Under the pieces are notes generated by a model. The model saw nothing but the letters and a program-made list of their open reading frames with translations. It was not told the origin of the DNA and did not search any database. A program made the translations under genes and the position numbers. A DNA stretch of 64,000 bases. Origin: Neospora caninum Liverpool (taxonomy: Eukaryota > Apicomplexa > Conoidasida > Eucoccidiorida > Sarcocystidae). Below are positions 10,622 to 24,700 of this stretch, one piece after another. The stretch spans positions 3,165,797 through 3,229,796 of the forward strand of contig NC_018394.1 in NCBI RefSeq assembly GCF_000208865.1, given 5' to 3'. Within the stretch, counting starts at the first letter, position 1, and each line of letters starts with the position of its first letter.

Positions 10622-13600
10622 ATGGAGGGATCGACCGGTGTACTAAACGATAGTGACGCTGGCGACCAGCATGAGAGCACCGCTGTTCCCAAAGAGAGAC
10701 AACTGGCGGAATCTCTTGCTACAGTTCTTCAACAGCACAAAAAGACACAGGCTGAAACACACGTGTACCTGGAAGAAACTGTCGCCGGGCCTCTATCTCT
10801 CGCCTTCGCCGCCGTGGTGAAGACACAGCCGCTTGGTCAGTGAGTCGTAGTGAAAGTGACAGTCGGAAACATACTGAGGTTACTATTAATTGCCGAAGTT
10901 ATCAAATACGATTTCTCAGTGCGTCGAGCCATGCCACACCCTATTGCTTTTCTTTTCGACGGCAGCCACTGAGCAAGGGTAAACGGCATACGCTGCTACA
11001 GGTGGCATTCTAGGAACGCTCTCGAGGGTTTCGAACACCTGTTCTGTGTAGCGTTGATCTCCTCACAAATTTATCCCGCACGGGGCAACCTATGACCCCC
11101 GCTCGACTTTCAAATGCGGAGGGTAAATTATCGGATCCGCTGCCAGGCTTTAGTTTTGCGGGATTTCTTGGATACACCGTTTCCCCGTAGCATTCTGTTG
11201 AGGCCCCTTAAATGTGTGTTTACTAGATGAGACATGCGATTGCCAACGAAGCGAACACGACGACAGATACAAGGAGATGCTAGTAAACAGCCCAAACAAC
11301 CGAAACCACCAATGAGAGGCAAACACGCTGTCGGACTGCGGCTCTGCGAATGCACCAACAGAAAACGAAAACCCACAAAACCATCTATCGTTGGCGCCGG
11401 CTTGTATAGATACGGCATCTTCCTCATATAAGGCTGGATAAGCGAAAAAACCTGCGTCGCGTTCTTGTTTCTGGCTCCGTTACACACGATCTTCATGTGT
11501 GCGCCAGCCCCTTCCCAGGTGGCAACTCCGGATCAGCCAAGGTGATGACATGAGTAGCTGTCATGTGGTTGTTTCTCGCCAGACGCGATTAGTTACCTCG
11601 TTCATTGGCTTCGCCACTATGTGGCACATGAACAACAGAAAGACGTTCTGCTTCAACAGCGAAAGGTACTTCATTTTAGGGGCTGTCTTTTCGACAGATG
11701 CTAGCGCCTCAACACGCCCAATCTTACAGGATACCGGCATGAGCCGGTCCACTGTTCGGTGGTTTTGGCAGGCGGACACACACAAGGTGGTGAGTTGCTC
11801 GTTCGTTGCGTGCCCGAAGCTCAAATATTTCTTTGATTTATCAAAAAACTGAGATGCAACCTTTTGCCCCCCTGCGTGCTTACTGTCAATGCCAGCTGCT
11901 GGCTGCGCGACGCCACAGTTTACGGCTTCAACTGGAAGCTGCAGAGAAGGAGCGCGGTGAAAAGGCAGCGAGATTCGATTCCCAAGGACTCACTCGTGAA
12001 GACCGTAAATTCCTCGACGCTCTTGAGTTGGTTGACTGGATGGGCGAAGAAGAATTTCAAAATATTCTTGACTACGTCCGGGAGGCCCTGGGAGTCTGCG
12101 CGTGCTATGTGGCAAGCCTTCATCATGATAAAGATCGACAGAGTCCCGTCCTGCATTATGTCTACGCTGACAAAAGAAGCAGATTCCTGGTCGACTGCTT
12201 GCTTGAGGAGGTGAGAAGGTCTCTCAGAATCAGTATCCGGCAGCAGCGACGTGAAGAGGCACAAATGCACCAAACGATAATGCCCGTTTCACTGTATATA
12301 TTTCCTGCCGCTTCTTGTCTGCGCTTCTTCGCTCCGCTCCATGGACGATGGTAGTGCACCTTCTGGGGCCGAAGCGTACCGATTTACCCGGAATTGTCCC
12401 CTGCATCGGGCCACTGCGTTGTGATCCTTTGCTCTAACTCGTAGACATGCAACGACTATTTCGTTTCCCCTGGAGAAAGCCACCAAATCCTGACGAGGCA
12501 CCTTTCGCCGCAATGACGTTGACCAACAACATCGTAGGTGACGAGATATCTGAACCATCCTGTGCTGATACAACGCATTCACGTGACACATTACGGTTGT
12601 ATGTGGTCCGGCCGTTTCTATACCTGACCCTGCTCTGTGTTCTGCTGTAGAAAATCATGCTCCTGACCTGATGACTCCCGCTTGAGTCTGAGATAGCAAC
12701 CCGTAGCATTCTAACGATTGACGTATATTTTGTGTGTGCAGGATGAAGGCGTCCTTTGGGATGCTCTAGCAGAGCCAGAGGAGGAATCCGAAGGGCAGAA
12801 GGATGATCAATCGACCGAAGACGGCGAGGAAGAAGAAAATGCGGGATCTGCTGAAGCATCGGCGGCAGACGTGGAGGGGCGTCATACGGAGCCGTCTGAG
12901 AATTCTGCCAGCCGACGGACCGTGAAAACTCTCTTTGTTCCGGACACGATGGGAGAGGAGAAACTGAAATTCTGGGGCATGACCCGGCCTGGCAGTTTCG
13001 CAGCCGTGCCGATAATTCTCGACGACCCTGCGTGTCAGGAGAGTGTCGACGTGATGAAAGAGTACTTGCTAGAAGTGAGGGAGCGCGACAGACTCATAAA
13101 CGAACGCCTCGCAGCAAAAGAACGGGCAAGACTAGAAAAAGGTTCGTCTCTTCACGAAAGTAGCCACACTCCGGATTCGGAACCACAGAACGTCTCAGCG
13201 CTGCAGTTCGGCTTCCCAAGGAAACACATGTGACTCAAAAGGGATGGAGGAGCTCTAGCAAGCGACCGATATCTCAGGGCTAACGAATACACACTCGTGT
13301 GGCTGCAACTATGGCTAAATCTGCCTCTGCTGAGGGTAGCATCTTACAAACTTGGGACTACTTCCGACTGTTCACGTTGCTGCAGAGAAATCCATTCAAG
13401 AAGCATCTGCCGCTGACTCACGTGGAAAGAAATGTTCGACGGCAGCATCGCAGCATGACACCGACGAAGACGAGGACGAAGAAGAAGGGGAAAACGAAGA
13501 AGGAGAGGAAGATGAACTGCCAGCTCCAGTGTCTGAACCCGAGCTCGTTAAAAAACAGTTGAAAATGATTTTGTGCGTCGATACTCTGGGAATGCAAGAC

Positions 13601-16600
13601 GCCCTCTCTCCTGAACAGCTGAAGCGACTGGCCCATTTTGCCGCTGTTGTGAAGGAGCAGTGCATCCGCACACGAGCGGCTGCCGTCCGTAAACAGGTGA
13701 GTATTTGTGAAAGTTTTTAGCATCTTCTTCGACAATGCCGAGCTCCTCCGCAGTACGAGACGTTCGCCATTTGCATGGGATGTCGGCCCAAGCACCGGGT
13801 CACCGAGACCAGGGGTTCGTCACCACCTTTCCAGATGGTGTGACCCAATCGTAAAAAGATTTTTAGGATCGACGTCGCATGCTGGAAAGCCCATGATGTC
13901 TTCTCCAATGTCTGAATTTTCGCTGCCCCCCTTTTCACCCAGGCCGACGTTGCTGTAAATGAAGTTAAATTGAAGGAGCGCAGCAACCAGGTTGCAACGG
14001 CCCTAGAGGAAGAAGAAAACGACGTCGAAAATGCAGTAGAGTTAGAGAAAAGACGCGTTTCTGAGGAACTTGCCGCAAAGCTTCACAGGGAGCAGGAGGA
14101 CAGAGAAGCCCGAAGAGAGGCACGTCTTAAAAAAAGAGCAGAAGAGAAGAGAGTTCATGATGATGCAAGGCAGAAACAGAGAGCCGAGCAACAGAGAATT
14201 AGAGAAGAAAAACTGCTGAGGCGAAGGGAACAAGAAGAGCACCACCAGATTGTTGCCGACAAGCAACGGGAACGACAAGCAGGCGCTGCTCGTTTGGACG
14301 ATGAGGCAGGGATCCGCGCAGATGCAAGCGTGAGGGATGAGAGAAAGACTTTGAAAGGCAATGAATATGAACATGACGAAAGAGAACACGCAGCAGATGC
14401 CCCGTTAGGTGCCCTTGGTGATGAGGACGAGCTCGATGTTGATAATGGAATCGATGAAGAGGATGAAGACGAAGACAATGATCGGACAGGTGGAGATACT
14501 GGAGAATATGCGGTCGATGAAGAAGAAGTAAATGAGCCGCTGGATGCTTCTGTTTTCCTGGAGGAAGCTGAGGCCAAAGTGAAGTTCCAGGCAGCTACTC
14601 GCACACTTGTCTCCAAGATGGGAGATGTTCTGCTTGAACTGCGTAAGGAGAACACCCTGAGGCTTAGAAAACGCGTTGCTTGCCATGCAAAGCGATTTAC
14701 ACATTGTGGAAGTTCTCAAGCGTAGCTGCGGATGTAGCCTGGAACTACTTTTATAATCCACGCAGGTATCAAGCCTCGTCGCGAGCTCTTATGGAACACG
14801 TCTTGACCGTCAACAAGGCAACGTTTTTTCAAGCGAAGCGTTCCATCCTATACTTGTGAAAATCTTCTTCCACTCATCCAATCGACCAAGACTCATGCTT
14901 TAGCTTCCTCTGCTACGTGTGCACACCAAACCACACAGTTGAGAAACCAGCAGACTCTGCGGTGGCCATAGATATTTCGACACAGTGAATCCAACGTCCC
15001 TGAATCCTGATGCACACACATTGCTTGGCCTTGGTTGGCAGCTTGGATTGCATTCGCCTAGCATCTTAATTCCCAGGTGACGTCTCCAGTCAACGGCGAT
15101 GGTGGTTTTCGGTAGCCATCTGGCTGCTGACGGTGTGAGTGTTTCAGAGCAGATGTTCATCCAAACTATTCCGTCGGCCGTTCCAATAACTGCGGCTTGC
15201 CTCCTCCTCCTTGGAGACTCAGTCGCTTCACTGCGCGTCAACTCCAAGTTGCCAGATAGCGGCTTTGACTGGCAAAAGATCCGCAGCAGGATTGTACCAT
15301 CCCTGCTCCTCCGCATCGGCACCTTCGACCCTACAGGTACAAACATTCGTTCGCAAACGCTTACGAACATCGTAACGCGCGATTTCCCTTTGAACCGCCT
15401 TAGGCGACCAACGCCAGCAGCGTGCCACGGCTACTGGGACTGTTGTGGCAAATGCAGCCAAGGCTGTCAGGAAAAGAAAAAACACCTCACGTCCAGCCTA
15501 ACAACATAAGTGGCGAATGAACGGTCGGCCGACACGAGACAGCCAGCCAGTCACAGACGTATGTCAGACTGAAGTGACTGCAAGATTTCCAGCGCTAGGC
15601 TTTCAAACCTCTGCTCTGCCAACATGTTCCGGAGAATTTAAGCGTACTAGAGAACCAGCCTGGCCACAGGGCCAGGCTTAACTCCTGCAGCGTGGTTTCA
15701 TCTGTGTAACCTGCCTGACATCAGCCTCAAGGCACACACGTCCGTCGCAGGCGCCTGTGGCCCCTCAAGAAATTGCGCTACTGCAACAGATTGAGCGGAT
15801 GATGGAGGAGGCTAGCGACGGGGACGAAAGGGCACCCGATCTATCGTCCCCTCTGTTTCTTCTGGAAAGGTGGCTGGCGGTAAGCAGAGACTGATCGAAG
15901 ACGCGTTTACAAGATAACTGCTTTTCGCTCGCAGTGCGCACTCTCTCAGAGAATCCTACTTAAACAGCAGTTAGCCCATCTTAACTATTCATGTAGACCG
16001 AGACGATTGTTGCCTGACAGAGACAAGACCATCTGTGGCCAGGAATGTCCCAGGGGTCGCTGGGCTTGCTCATCAGTAACTCATCGGCCCAACTGAAGTT
16101 GCTGATGGAAAACGTTGCCACAGCGTACGGAGACTTGCGGCACTCAGTTGTAACGCCATGGAAAAGTCAAGTGCGTTTGCGTCTCGGCCCGTAATACTCA
16201 TTTGAATGAATACATCATCGAGCTTGGTTCAGACGATGAGTTTGCGTGCCACACAGACCATTCGCCGTGTCGTGCGCCCAGCGTAAGCATTCCGCCAGAC
16301 ATGTAGGCTAATTTGGCATGAACGATCCAGCATTTCAGGGAAGCAAATGTGAAGTCCGATTTTCATTTTTGCACTCCATCCCGCAAACACAAGTGTTGCA
16401 CTGTGACCGGGCGCAGAGACATGAGTTCCGCTGTAGCCGGCATGCCAGAATCTCCTTCCTGCAGCCTCGCCTCTGCAGCGGTAAGAAGTGCACTCTGGCT
16501 TGCTGCTTTGTCATCACCCGAGCTTTCGCAGCTTGCAGTTGACTATCGCCGGAAACACCTCATTGCAACAGCGATGACTTTGTATCGGGACGCCAAGATT

Positions 16601-16693
16601 AACAAGCACACGCTCCCGAAGCTCGAGGATGCCGACCCAGATTTCACGGGGATTCCCCTGGATCGTGTATTGGCCGTTTGGGAGGAAGAATGA
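10622..16693 (+). CDS. Radial spoke protein 2-like protein (DPY30 + GAF domains)
   Basis: I read ten exons: 10622-10835, 11583-11665, 11896-12210, 12742-13141, 13386-13696, 13943-14642, 15148-15336, 15725-15879, 16021-16170 and 16532-16693. All phases agree and the product is about 892 residues. The N-terminus carries a DPY30 dimerisation motif split by intron 1 (YLEETV...QPL, then DAISYLVHWLRHYV). Exons 3-5 form a GAF-like region (RKFLDALELVDW through FAAVPIILDD and MILCVDTLG). Acidic low-complexity runs follow each half. Exon 6 contains a strongly charged helix rich in Arg, Glu and Gln, probably a coiled coil, then a conserved-looking C-terminal part. DPY30 followed by GAF is the architecture of Chlamydomonas RSP2, a radial-spoke stalk/head component of the axoneme. 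The last exon may start further upstream than 16532. In a coccidian it would act in the microgamete flagellum. Confidence 0.8.
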
Positions 16694-17651
16694 AGTGTCT
16701 ACTCTTATCTGGCGTCACCCGCCGCCGTCACTGCATATACTACTTTTAAGCTTCCTGTGGTAGACAACAATGGACTTTCCTGTTGTCCAGTGACCGTCTG
16801 ACCCTCCAAGAAGGTATTCCTCCTTCGGAAATACAAGTGTCAGGCATCCATTTTGTGAATGGAACAGCCGTTTAGCACGCCGCGCACATACGTAGGTTCT
16901 TCCTGTCACTACGTCAGTTTGGGTGCCGGTGAACACCGCTCACAAATACATAGAGAGTTCACGGGGGGCTTGTCTAGTCCAATTTGCAGGCGCATAACTT
17001 GAGCCAGAGACTCACCTTCGGCATATCGCCACGCCTGGCAGGCATCTGACTTTAGAACGGAAAGAGCCAGACTGTCGGCTGATCGGGTTCAAGATCTAAG
17101 GGGGCGCCGTAGCAAGCAAAAGTGATCCAAAAAACCACCTTGTCGTCGATCTCACAGTGGCCCGGAACCATATAGTTGCTTAATGAACAGGACGCCTCCT
17201 TGTTCATACTCTCTGACAGCGCTGCGTTTGCGGATCTAGTATGCGTAAATCAATCGACTCACTAGACACCAGAAAGCACGGATAGAGGATCTCCACGGCG
17301 GAAACTGTTTGGTTGTTGTCAGCCAAGTGGAAAAGCCCATAAGACTGGCATGATACCGGTGGAGACGCTATGACAAAACACAGCAGGAAAAATCAATGTG
17401 ACAACGCGATGACATTGCATCTACCCAACTACCTGGCAAGCCGCCACAACAGTCTCGTCGTGCCGCTAGCGTGTAAGAGGTCACTGCCGTGGCCTTCACA
17501 CATTCATGCACCACAAAAAGGAACGCAGCACAACAGAATGTCTCTTCCCCAAAGACGAACGGGTGACGAGTGCTCCTGTTAGCAGGTGATATTCCCTGAG
17601 CTTCCGACCTGTTGCAAAGCCACAAATGCTCCAACGCTTGAACAGTGAGGT
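16694..17651. other. Intergenic between convergent genes
   Basis: This stretch holds the 3' flanks of the radial-spoke gene (plus) and the HAD hydrolase gene (minus). No coding signal, RNA gene or repeat was recognised. Confidence 0.5.
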
Positions 17652-20600
17652 TTAATAAGTGATTGAACTCGTAATGGGAGATTCAGTTGGTGGCGGCATA
17701 GTGAAGTCCTGCAGGATGGTCTCTTCCTTTTCTGTAAGGCCTGTCCACCGCAACCACGGCATCATCTTGTAGGCCTCGAGCCATTCAGGAGGACAACTCG
17801 TGAAACCATGGGTCCACTGTCGGGCAGGTATGTCTGCCGGCGTGCCCATCAGCTTCACCAGCTGGCTGCTTTCCTTTAGGTATTTGATTCTGCACGCACC
17901 AAAAGGGCACATCACTGAACCCGAGCAGTCTAAGTCTGGACCTTGGGTGAATCCACAGTGCTCGAGACAGCGGGTCCAGCAAGTCGTTTGGCAAGCTCGT
18001 GGGGTTTTATTGCTGATCTAGCAGGGGAGAAAGAAGGGAAAAGAACAGGTTGCCATGGGTTTCTCACCCTTCCCGCAGCTTCACTTCCTTCCTCAGCCGA
18101 CTACACGGGACAGCAGTGACATAGGCCTACCTCTTCTGGGAGACGCGAGCCTGTCACACATGCAATGAAGGGTCTACGACGGAGACGCGCGCTATGCAAT
18201 GCCCATCCCCCGTGAACGGTGGGAAGGGCTGTTCCTACGGATGGCGCGTGCGGTCACGCACTCCCTCACGTTCGTTCTTATGCACAGGAATCGCGCACAT
18301 GCGAGCACCAAGGGAACCCAGCACTGCAGCCTTCCTACCTGCCGGCTAAAAATGCCTTCACTTTGTCGCCAATCGCTGAATGCCCCCATTCACAGAAATA
18401 GAGGCGCGCCCTAGCTATCCTGAGGGCACAAATGGCGTGACACAACACCACCAGCGCCAAGAGAGATGTGGACAATCATACTTCAACGAGGGCACTCACC
18501 GTGCTTGCCGCTAACAGCGACAGCAACCACTTGCTTGAATAACCTAGCTGTGCAGACGCGGTAGCTTACCCGCTGTCACGAGACAATGCCAGAAGACTGT
18601 GCACGTTGCCATCAACCACGTGCGCTGGCCGCCAGAAGTCGCTTCTCGGCTTCCACCTGTCCAGAATTGAGTTCACCAATGCCACTTTCTCCCGGATTGC
18701 GCCGTCGTCCACTCCTGTCTGAGATCGCTCAGCATCACACTCATGCACAACCGTCCAGATATGAAACCAATCAGAGCTAGTGATCTGTGTCGCCACGTAT
18801 ATAGAAGAGGAATACACAGCAGGGCAGAGGAGAAGGCAGTCAAAAAAGCGTGGTGGCATCACGTAACGCCGCGGCCCCAGAGGTTAACGTCAGAGGCACT
18901 TGGAATTGAGCTGGTGGATGAAGAAGCGCCAACGGACGGCAACTCCGTTGCGCCATTTCCCGTGCCCCATCCCATGCAGGCGAGGCAGGTAAATTCACAG
19001 ATCTCGATATCTGACGATTTCCTTTCCTTTTGATCTACGTCGCAATAATGCGCCGCGTGATATCGCAGCGCGAATTGTAATATCGAAGTAGCATAATTTA
19101 TGTCCGACCTGTTCACTGTTTTGCGCGGCCGGTACAGCCTCCATTTTATCCCGCCCGTACAAGAAGAGGAGCTTCTTCGCGTTGGCATGGTCGAAGTTGA
19201 GGCCCATCAGTTGTAGCATCCGCAGAAGATCTTCTGACCGTTCCCACGAGGAGATGATGTGCACTGGACGTTGCCAACTCTGCAGCGACGTGGACAGCAG
19301 AACCAACGCGTTTTTTGACTCATTTGCAGAAAGCAAAAACTATCTTGCATTTGAGCTCTCCAACAGGGCATTGGTCGGCACGCACATTGTCTATTTCTCG
19401 CACTGCGACCTTTTCACATGTGAACGTCGCTCGAACAGGAAATCATCACACAGTCAGCAACGAGAGCCGCTCACGCAGCGGTTCCTGGGAGACCCGTTTC
19501 TTCGTCTCTCGTGTGTTGCCTACGTTGATGTGGTTGTTGATCAGGCATATGGCGGCTGGGTTGAAGCCCTCGTAAGCTTCACGTCGCTCATCGTTAGGCG
19601 TCAGATGGCCTGTGTCACTTCGATATTTGACATGCTCCTCCCAGCCCTGCAGGTCATTTCTTTGCCATTCTCTCCGAGCAGAGTCAAATTCCTGAACACA
19701 CACAGTGCCATTTATCTCATCTTTGATTCCTGGGATTTGATAAAGATCGGTCGGGGCGGGCCGACTCATATCCAAACGCCAACGGCAGTCCTACAACTTC
19801 ATACCAAACCTCCGCACAGGCAGCTGCGTGTTCAGGGAGGGTTGTACAGGCGCCAGCAGTTCGGTTCAGGATTGAGCCTCGACTGCGAACGGAAGCTCGG
19901 CTTCAGGTTCATCTGCTGTATCTCAAGTGCAAAGTGAGAGTACCGTATTACTCTAGACCATGTGGATAGCTTACTTCTTGCAGTTGCTCTGGGGTCACAC
20001 CATACTGCCGATACAGCTCGGCACGGCGGGCTCCTCCTTGCTTTTCCCAGCCGCGGAGACTTCTGACAACCCACGGAAACACCCCGCCGGCTCGCTTGAA
20101 AGCAAACACGTCTCTCACGGCGCCCATGTCGCCCTCGCGAGTCAGTAACCACATTCTTTCTACGTCGTCCATCGTTCTCCACTGCGCGTCAAAGGCTCGC
20201 TGGCGTCCTTCCACGAACTCGTCGACGGTCTCCCCTCGTTTTGCTTCTGTTTCTACAACAACCTCGAGGACCCGCCGAAGCGCCACCATGAAGTCTGCTA
20301 CGCTTCGAAGAGCTAAGGAACGGCGTAAATCACGGGCGCGCTCGCGCAACCAGAACGGCGCCTCGCCCCCAAAACGAGCAGACAAAAATAATGGTGGCAA
20401 GGAGACAGATGAAGTTGTGGGCGCCGTTCCATCGAGGCTACACGCCTGCTGTACTTCACCTTCACTCCGGATAGACATGTTCTCCGACTCAAGTTTCCTG
20501 CATGTGTGTTGCTTGAATGCAGAATGAAGGTGTTCCGTAGAACCACTCTCTATTCTTCGCCACGCGCGTACAGTGGTCTGAAGGAGCTCTCGCGTGTTCG

Positions 20601-21744
20601 TGTGGATGACGTTCTCAAAATCGAGAATATACACGTCTTCAGGGGCGGCCAGATTCATCTCTGGGCCCGGCAGTTCCCGGTCATCGCAGAAACTTAGTGG
20701 ACCTAAGAAACGCGCTTCGGGTGGGATTCCATTGTCGACTTGTTCAACGCGCTTGCGCTGCCCAGAACCAGGATACGCATCAGTTCTGCGAATAGGCGTC
20801 TCTGAGTCGACGAGGAGATTCTGGCCAATGGGGAACCTCTCAGCGCTAGTTGGAGGGAAAGGAGCAGAGAGAATGGGACTGCTGTGCTCAGGAGCAGTTG
20901 CTGCTTGTGCGTCCTGGAGGGAGAGTTCAACTGCGCCTCCAGCCTTGTGTGACGCTTTCTGCTGTTCGTGCAAAGACAAGAGCGGAGCCAAGGGACTGCT
21001 GCTGTGAGGCTTGAGGAAAGACGCGTGCACTGGAGTGTCATCTGGTTCAATATCGGGAATCCCGTTCGTGCGAGAGCTTTGAAGGATAGGTCGTGACCGC
21101 TTCAGCATTCGCAGCATTGCTTCCAGCGGTCCAAAGAGGCGGTTGCGCCGGGAAGAACGCGGGGAACTAGCTACGGCGTGTTGCAAAGCAGACACTTGGA
21201 ACACAGCGGCCTGTTTGCAAAAGAAATAGGTGTACTCACCGCAGAAAGCGAACATGTCACTCCCGTATGAATCAGTCCCTCTTCGATCTGCAGCCAATTG
21301 TTTCACAAAACTGGAACCCACATGTGCTGTTGTCAGTCCCCTTGGATTTTGATGGTCGTATGAGAAGGAAGTCTGTGGAGGAGAATGAGTCTCCAGGACT
21401 TGGAACACAGACCCTCTGCGTCCGCCTCGTGTACTGCCTGCGGTCCGTCTACCATCCTGAAATCTGTCAGCTGCTGCGCTTTCGTTCCTTCTAGAATACC
21501 TCAAACAAGGTTCAGCACGATACTGCAGAGGAAAGGACGAGGCACAATTGATGTCACCAGGGATGCCAGGGGTTGGCATGCAGACATGGCCGCGACCTTT
21601 CAGGGGCAAGGACTGGATCGCGTCGGTCCTCAGTCGACTTCGCAAAAAAGGCACAGACGCATGTGGGCGACATCGTACCAGCATCGGAATCCCAAGAAAG
21701 AGGGATAGGTAAGGAAAAAACAAAAACCCACGAGGAAAAACCAT
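17652..21744 (-). CDS. HAD-superfamily hydrolase-like protein, plant/algal type
   Basis: I read five exons on the minus strand: 21744-19975, 19691-19524, 19279-19109, 18718-18570 and 17889-17652. Phases agree and the product is about 831 residues. The ATG at 21744 opens a hydrophobic stretch (residues about 5-25) followed by a basic region, which fits a signal peptide plus transit-like leader. Plastid (apicoplast) or secretory targeting is possible but not shown. About 350 disordered residues follow. The HAD core then starts with motif I as LDFENV, where the usual second Asp of DxD is Glu. A helical cap follows (FVEGRQRAFDAQW; EFDSARREWQRNDLQGW), then the motif II strand VHIISSW, a motif III Lys in GRDKME and a motif IV-like HVVDG. 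The order resembles the plant HAD-like proteins that end in a WGYN/DF segment, here WTHGFTS...ILQDF. The substrate is unknown, and the motif I change may lower activity. Confidence 0.72.
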
Positions 21745-24700
21745 AGTCGAGTGGCGGTAACCCGTACAGTGGCTAAGAATTTGGAGTCATTATGCACCAC
21801 ACACGTTAGGAAGTTGGCAGTAATACACGAACAGTTTCCATATGCAGATGACTCTTATAATGTATCACAGAGAGAGTATGCTCACGACCATTGCCGCCGA
21901 ATTTTCGTCAGTGTAAATGAGTCATCCTTCGGAGAAAACGAGCGGATTGGCCTGGTATTCTCAAAGCAGGCCGAGACTCGGTAGGCAGCATGACTATCCG
22001 CTTCCCATCAGTATCCGGCTGTTATACGGACGAAAAAGGCACAACAGCGTACACACACATGATAGAGATAAGGGAGAGGCGAATACGTTTGAAAGCGTTT
22101 CTGTGACCTCTGCCAAGCGGGATGAGACCTCGGTGATCGAGGCCCGCATATATATTAGCCACGGCGTTGCCTGCGAAGAATTGTCACCCCTCTCTTCGAA
22201 ACGTTAGGATTAGGCAATACACCAATACGGTTATAGCTGTGGTCAATACAGAAAGGAGAAAGGGATGGGGGGAAAACCCAGAACCGCTTGCGATCTTCAT
22301 CGTTAGACGAAACTACAAGCCGCACTCTTTGAAGTCTCCGGCTCTCGCATGTGGTGACTTTGCGCGGAAATGTGGAAGACAAACTGGTAGGAGTTTAAAC
22401 GGCATAGCATCCGATGGGTACAGGCACCAAGGGGTAACAAGTATCGCTTTTCTTCCTCTGAACAAACATTTTCTAAACGCGGAAAGTGACATCCAGACTC
22501 CCCGCCCCAGCAGATGTCTGCTGCGACGCAGTGCATGCGAATCAATTGTTGGGGCATGACAGTTGGCGAGGCCGTGACGTTCCTCCTCCATAGCCACCCT
22601 AGAAAAATGTCAGTCGCCGAAGCAAAACGGTAGCGCGTTACAGTTATTTGAGACAGCCTCGTTTTGAGGCGGAGGCGAGCGCCTCCGGAGTGACTGCGAA
22701 GCAGAGGGACAAGCTGATGAAAGCTGGTCCCATTAGTCAGAGCCGTTGATTGTGGTGACAGATCGCCCGAGACGAGACGACTGCAACCGCAACACATGTG
22801 CTGAGAGCGAGCGCACACACCAGTTTCATGTGCCCACTTGGCAGTTTCTGGGGGCCCGCTGTACCATTTATTTCTTTTATAGGTGTTAGAATACATTATC
22901 GGACACTCCTATGTAACCCTGCCACAATGTGGCACTGACCTGGCGTGAGAAATGGGGAGGGAGTCCCTCCACAGGACCCTAAACATGGTGGCACTGACCC
23001 CGCAGGCGATGCTGTATTCTGATGCCCCCCCGACAGACTTTCATTCGTGCCCCCTGTGAAAACCAAAAACTCTTCAGCAACTGCATGTACCAAGAATATC
23101 TGTGAAAGACTCGAAACATAAAAGACGTAAAGCGTCACAAAAAGGACACAGCGGTCGGAAAAGAGACAGCGGATTGCAACATTGCGGCGATAGGCCATGG
23201 AGTGCTTGTTGCTTGCTCCACAGACTAGGCCGCCAATGACAATTGTCCGGAAAACTATTTGTCGACTGATCCCTGGAGGGTGTCCACTCACTATGAGGCC
23301 ATAAGGTTTATTTTGGCAGCTTGGTTGCTCTGCTTTTCTTTTTTTACGTAAACCCCGAAAACTCTGGAAAGGTCTACCGATGAATATATGCAGTGTGCAT
23401 CGGCAGCCCCTCCACAATCTACCGTCACTACTGCTACAGGTGCACAGCACGCAAACGGCTAGTTACAGAAATAGTTCCACGACCGAAAAATCATAACTTA
23501 TGGTTACCGCCGCACTACACTCCAGATCCTTAGAAATCTATATATATGAAGACGCATCTACTATAGGATGTTCGCTTAACCCCAATCCGCGCCTGGCTGT
23601 AATTGTCAACGCCTCCAAACATATCTGGTTGGCCATGACAGAAAAATGTGATGCCGTCGTAGCTGCGGGATTTAGTCTGTCGACGCCAAAAGTGTTCTCT
23701 GTTCTACACCAATCGGTTTTGTCCTCAGAAGCTCAGCCTTCATATAGCGCATGACAGATCTGATCTTGGAACCAGGAAGTACGTAGTCTATTGAACTGCT
23801 GACTTCTGGTAGTGATTGTTGCCTGAGGCAGCCTGCTAGCTCCGACCCTTATCTGAGAGGTGCAAAGTTTTGGAGGCCGTTGCGTTCCTGAATATCACGG
23901 CGTAGTCTGTCCTTTCGCTTTTCAAGTTCCCACCGACTGCATATCCGTCTGTACCAGTCTTCCGTTTCACGCTTTGCTATTTTCGCGACGAGCGGACAAC
24001 ATGGAATTCACGGAAACAGTCTACCTGTTATCTGACAAACACGTCAGTTGCGAAAAACTGGCACAAACTGTGGTTGTATAAAGCAAAATAAGTTTTTGGC
24101 TGGGAAAGCTTGGCTCAGCTGGGATGGTGGCTAAAGTAAAGAGTCACTGATAATGATCAGTCTACCTGATTAACGCGGCAACCAGGAGCCTTCTTTTGAG
24201 CACCCGTCCGTGTAGCGAGGCAAAGAAAAACAAAGGAGGATAATCACGTCTTTGTGGACACACGTCGGCTAGATTTCCACACAGCGTCCTTGAATCTGGC
24301 CCACTCATCCTGGGCCAAGTGGCGTCGAGTTTTATGTGGACAACAGGTCAACAAAAAACTGCATCTTGTGAAACGAATGGAGGTACGGCCGCAGCCAGGT
24401 AGCTATCTAGCATGGGTCTGTCCGTCACGAGACGAGAATCGCCCAGACAATCGCTTACGGATCACTGCTATAGGGGCTTCACGCACCCGAGAAAGTACCG
24501 GGTGCCGAACTACATTCGCAGATGAGATGCGGACGAGCATTGCCACGTGGCCAGCCAGCTTGTGACGCACGCTCGTAGGGCAGCTCAGGACGCCGCGCGA
24601 GCTTGGCGACGCTTCGGATTAATAGGGAACCTTGGTGACTTCAGTATAGTTTTTCTTCGTCTTTTCGCTGCACGCCATCGTAAGAGGTGGCCATCCGCTT

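Noticed and set aside
12447..12650. Possible extra exon in the radial-spoke gene (frame starting MQRLFRFPW)
   Set aside because: Exon 12210 joins exon 12742 directly in phase 0, giving a continuous EEDEGVLWDAL; inserting this segment breaks the frame.
14643..14725. Continuation of radial-spoke exon 6 to an in-frame stop at 14725
   Set aside because: A gtaagg donor at 14643 and a phase-matched acceptor at 15147 link to a conserved-looking C-terminal half, so the stop lies in an intron.
22896..23450. 184-codon open frame, minus strand
   Set aside because: The frame opens at GTG rather than ATG, and the internal composition and lack of motifs fit chance in a 50% GC region.
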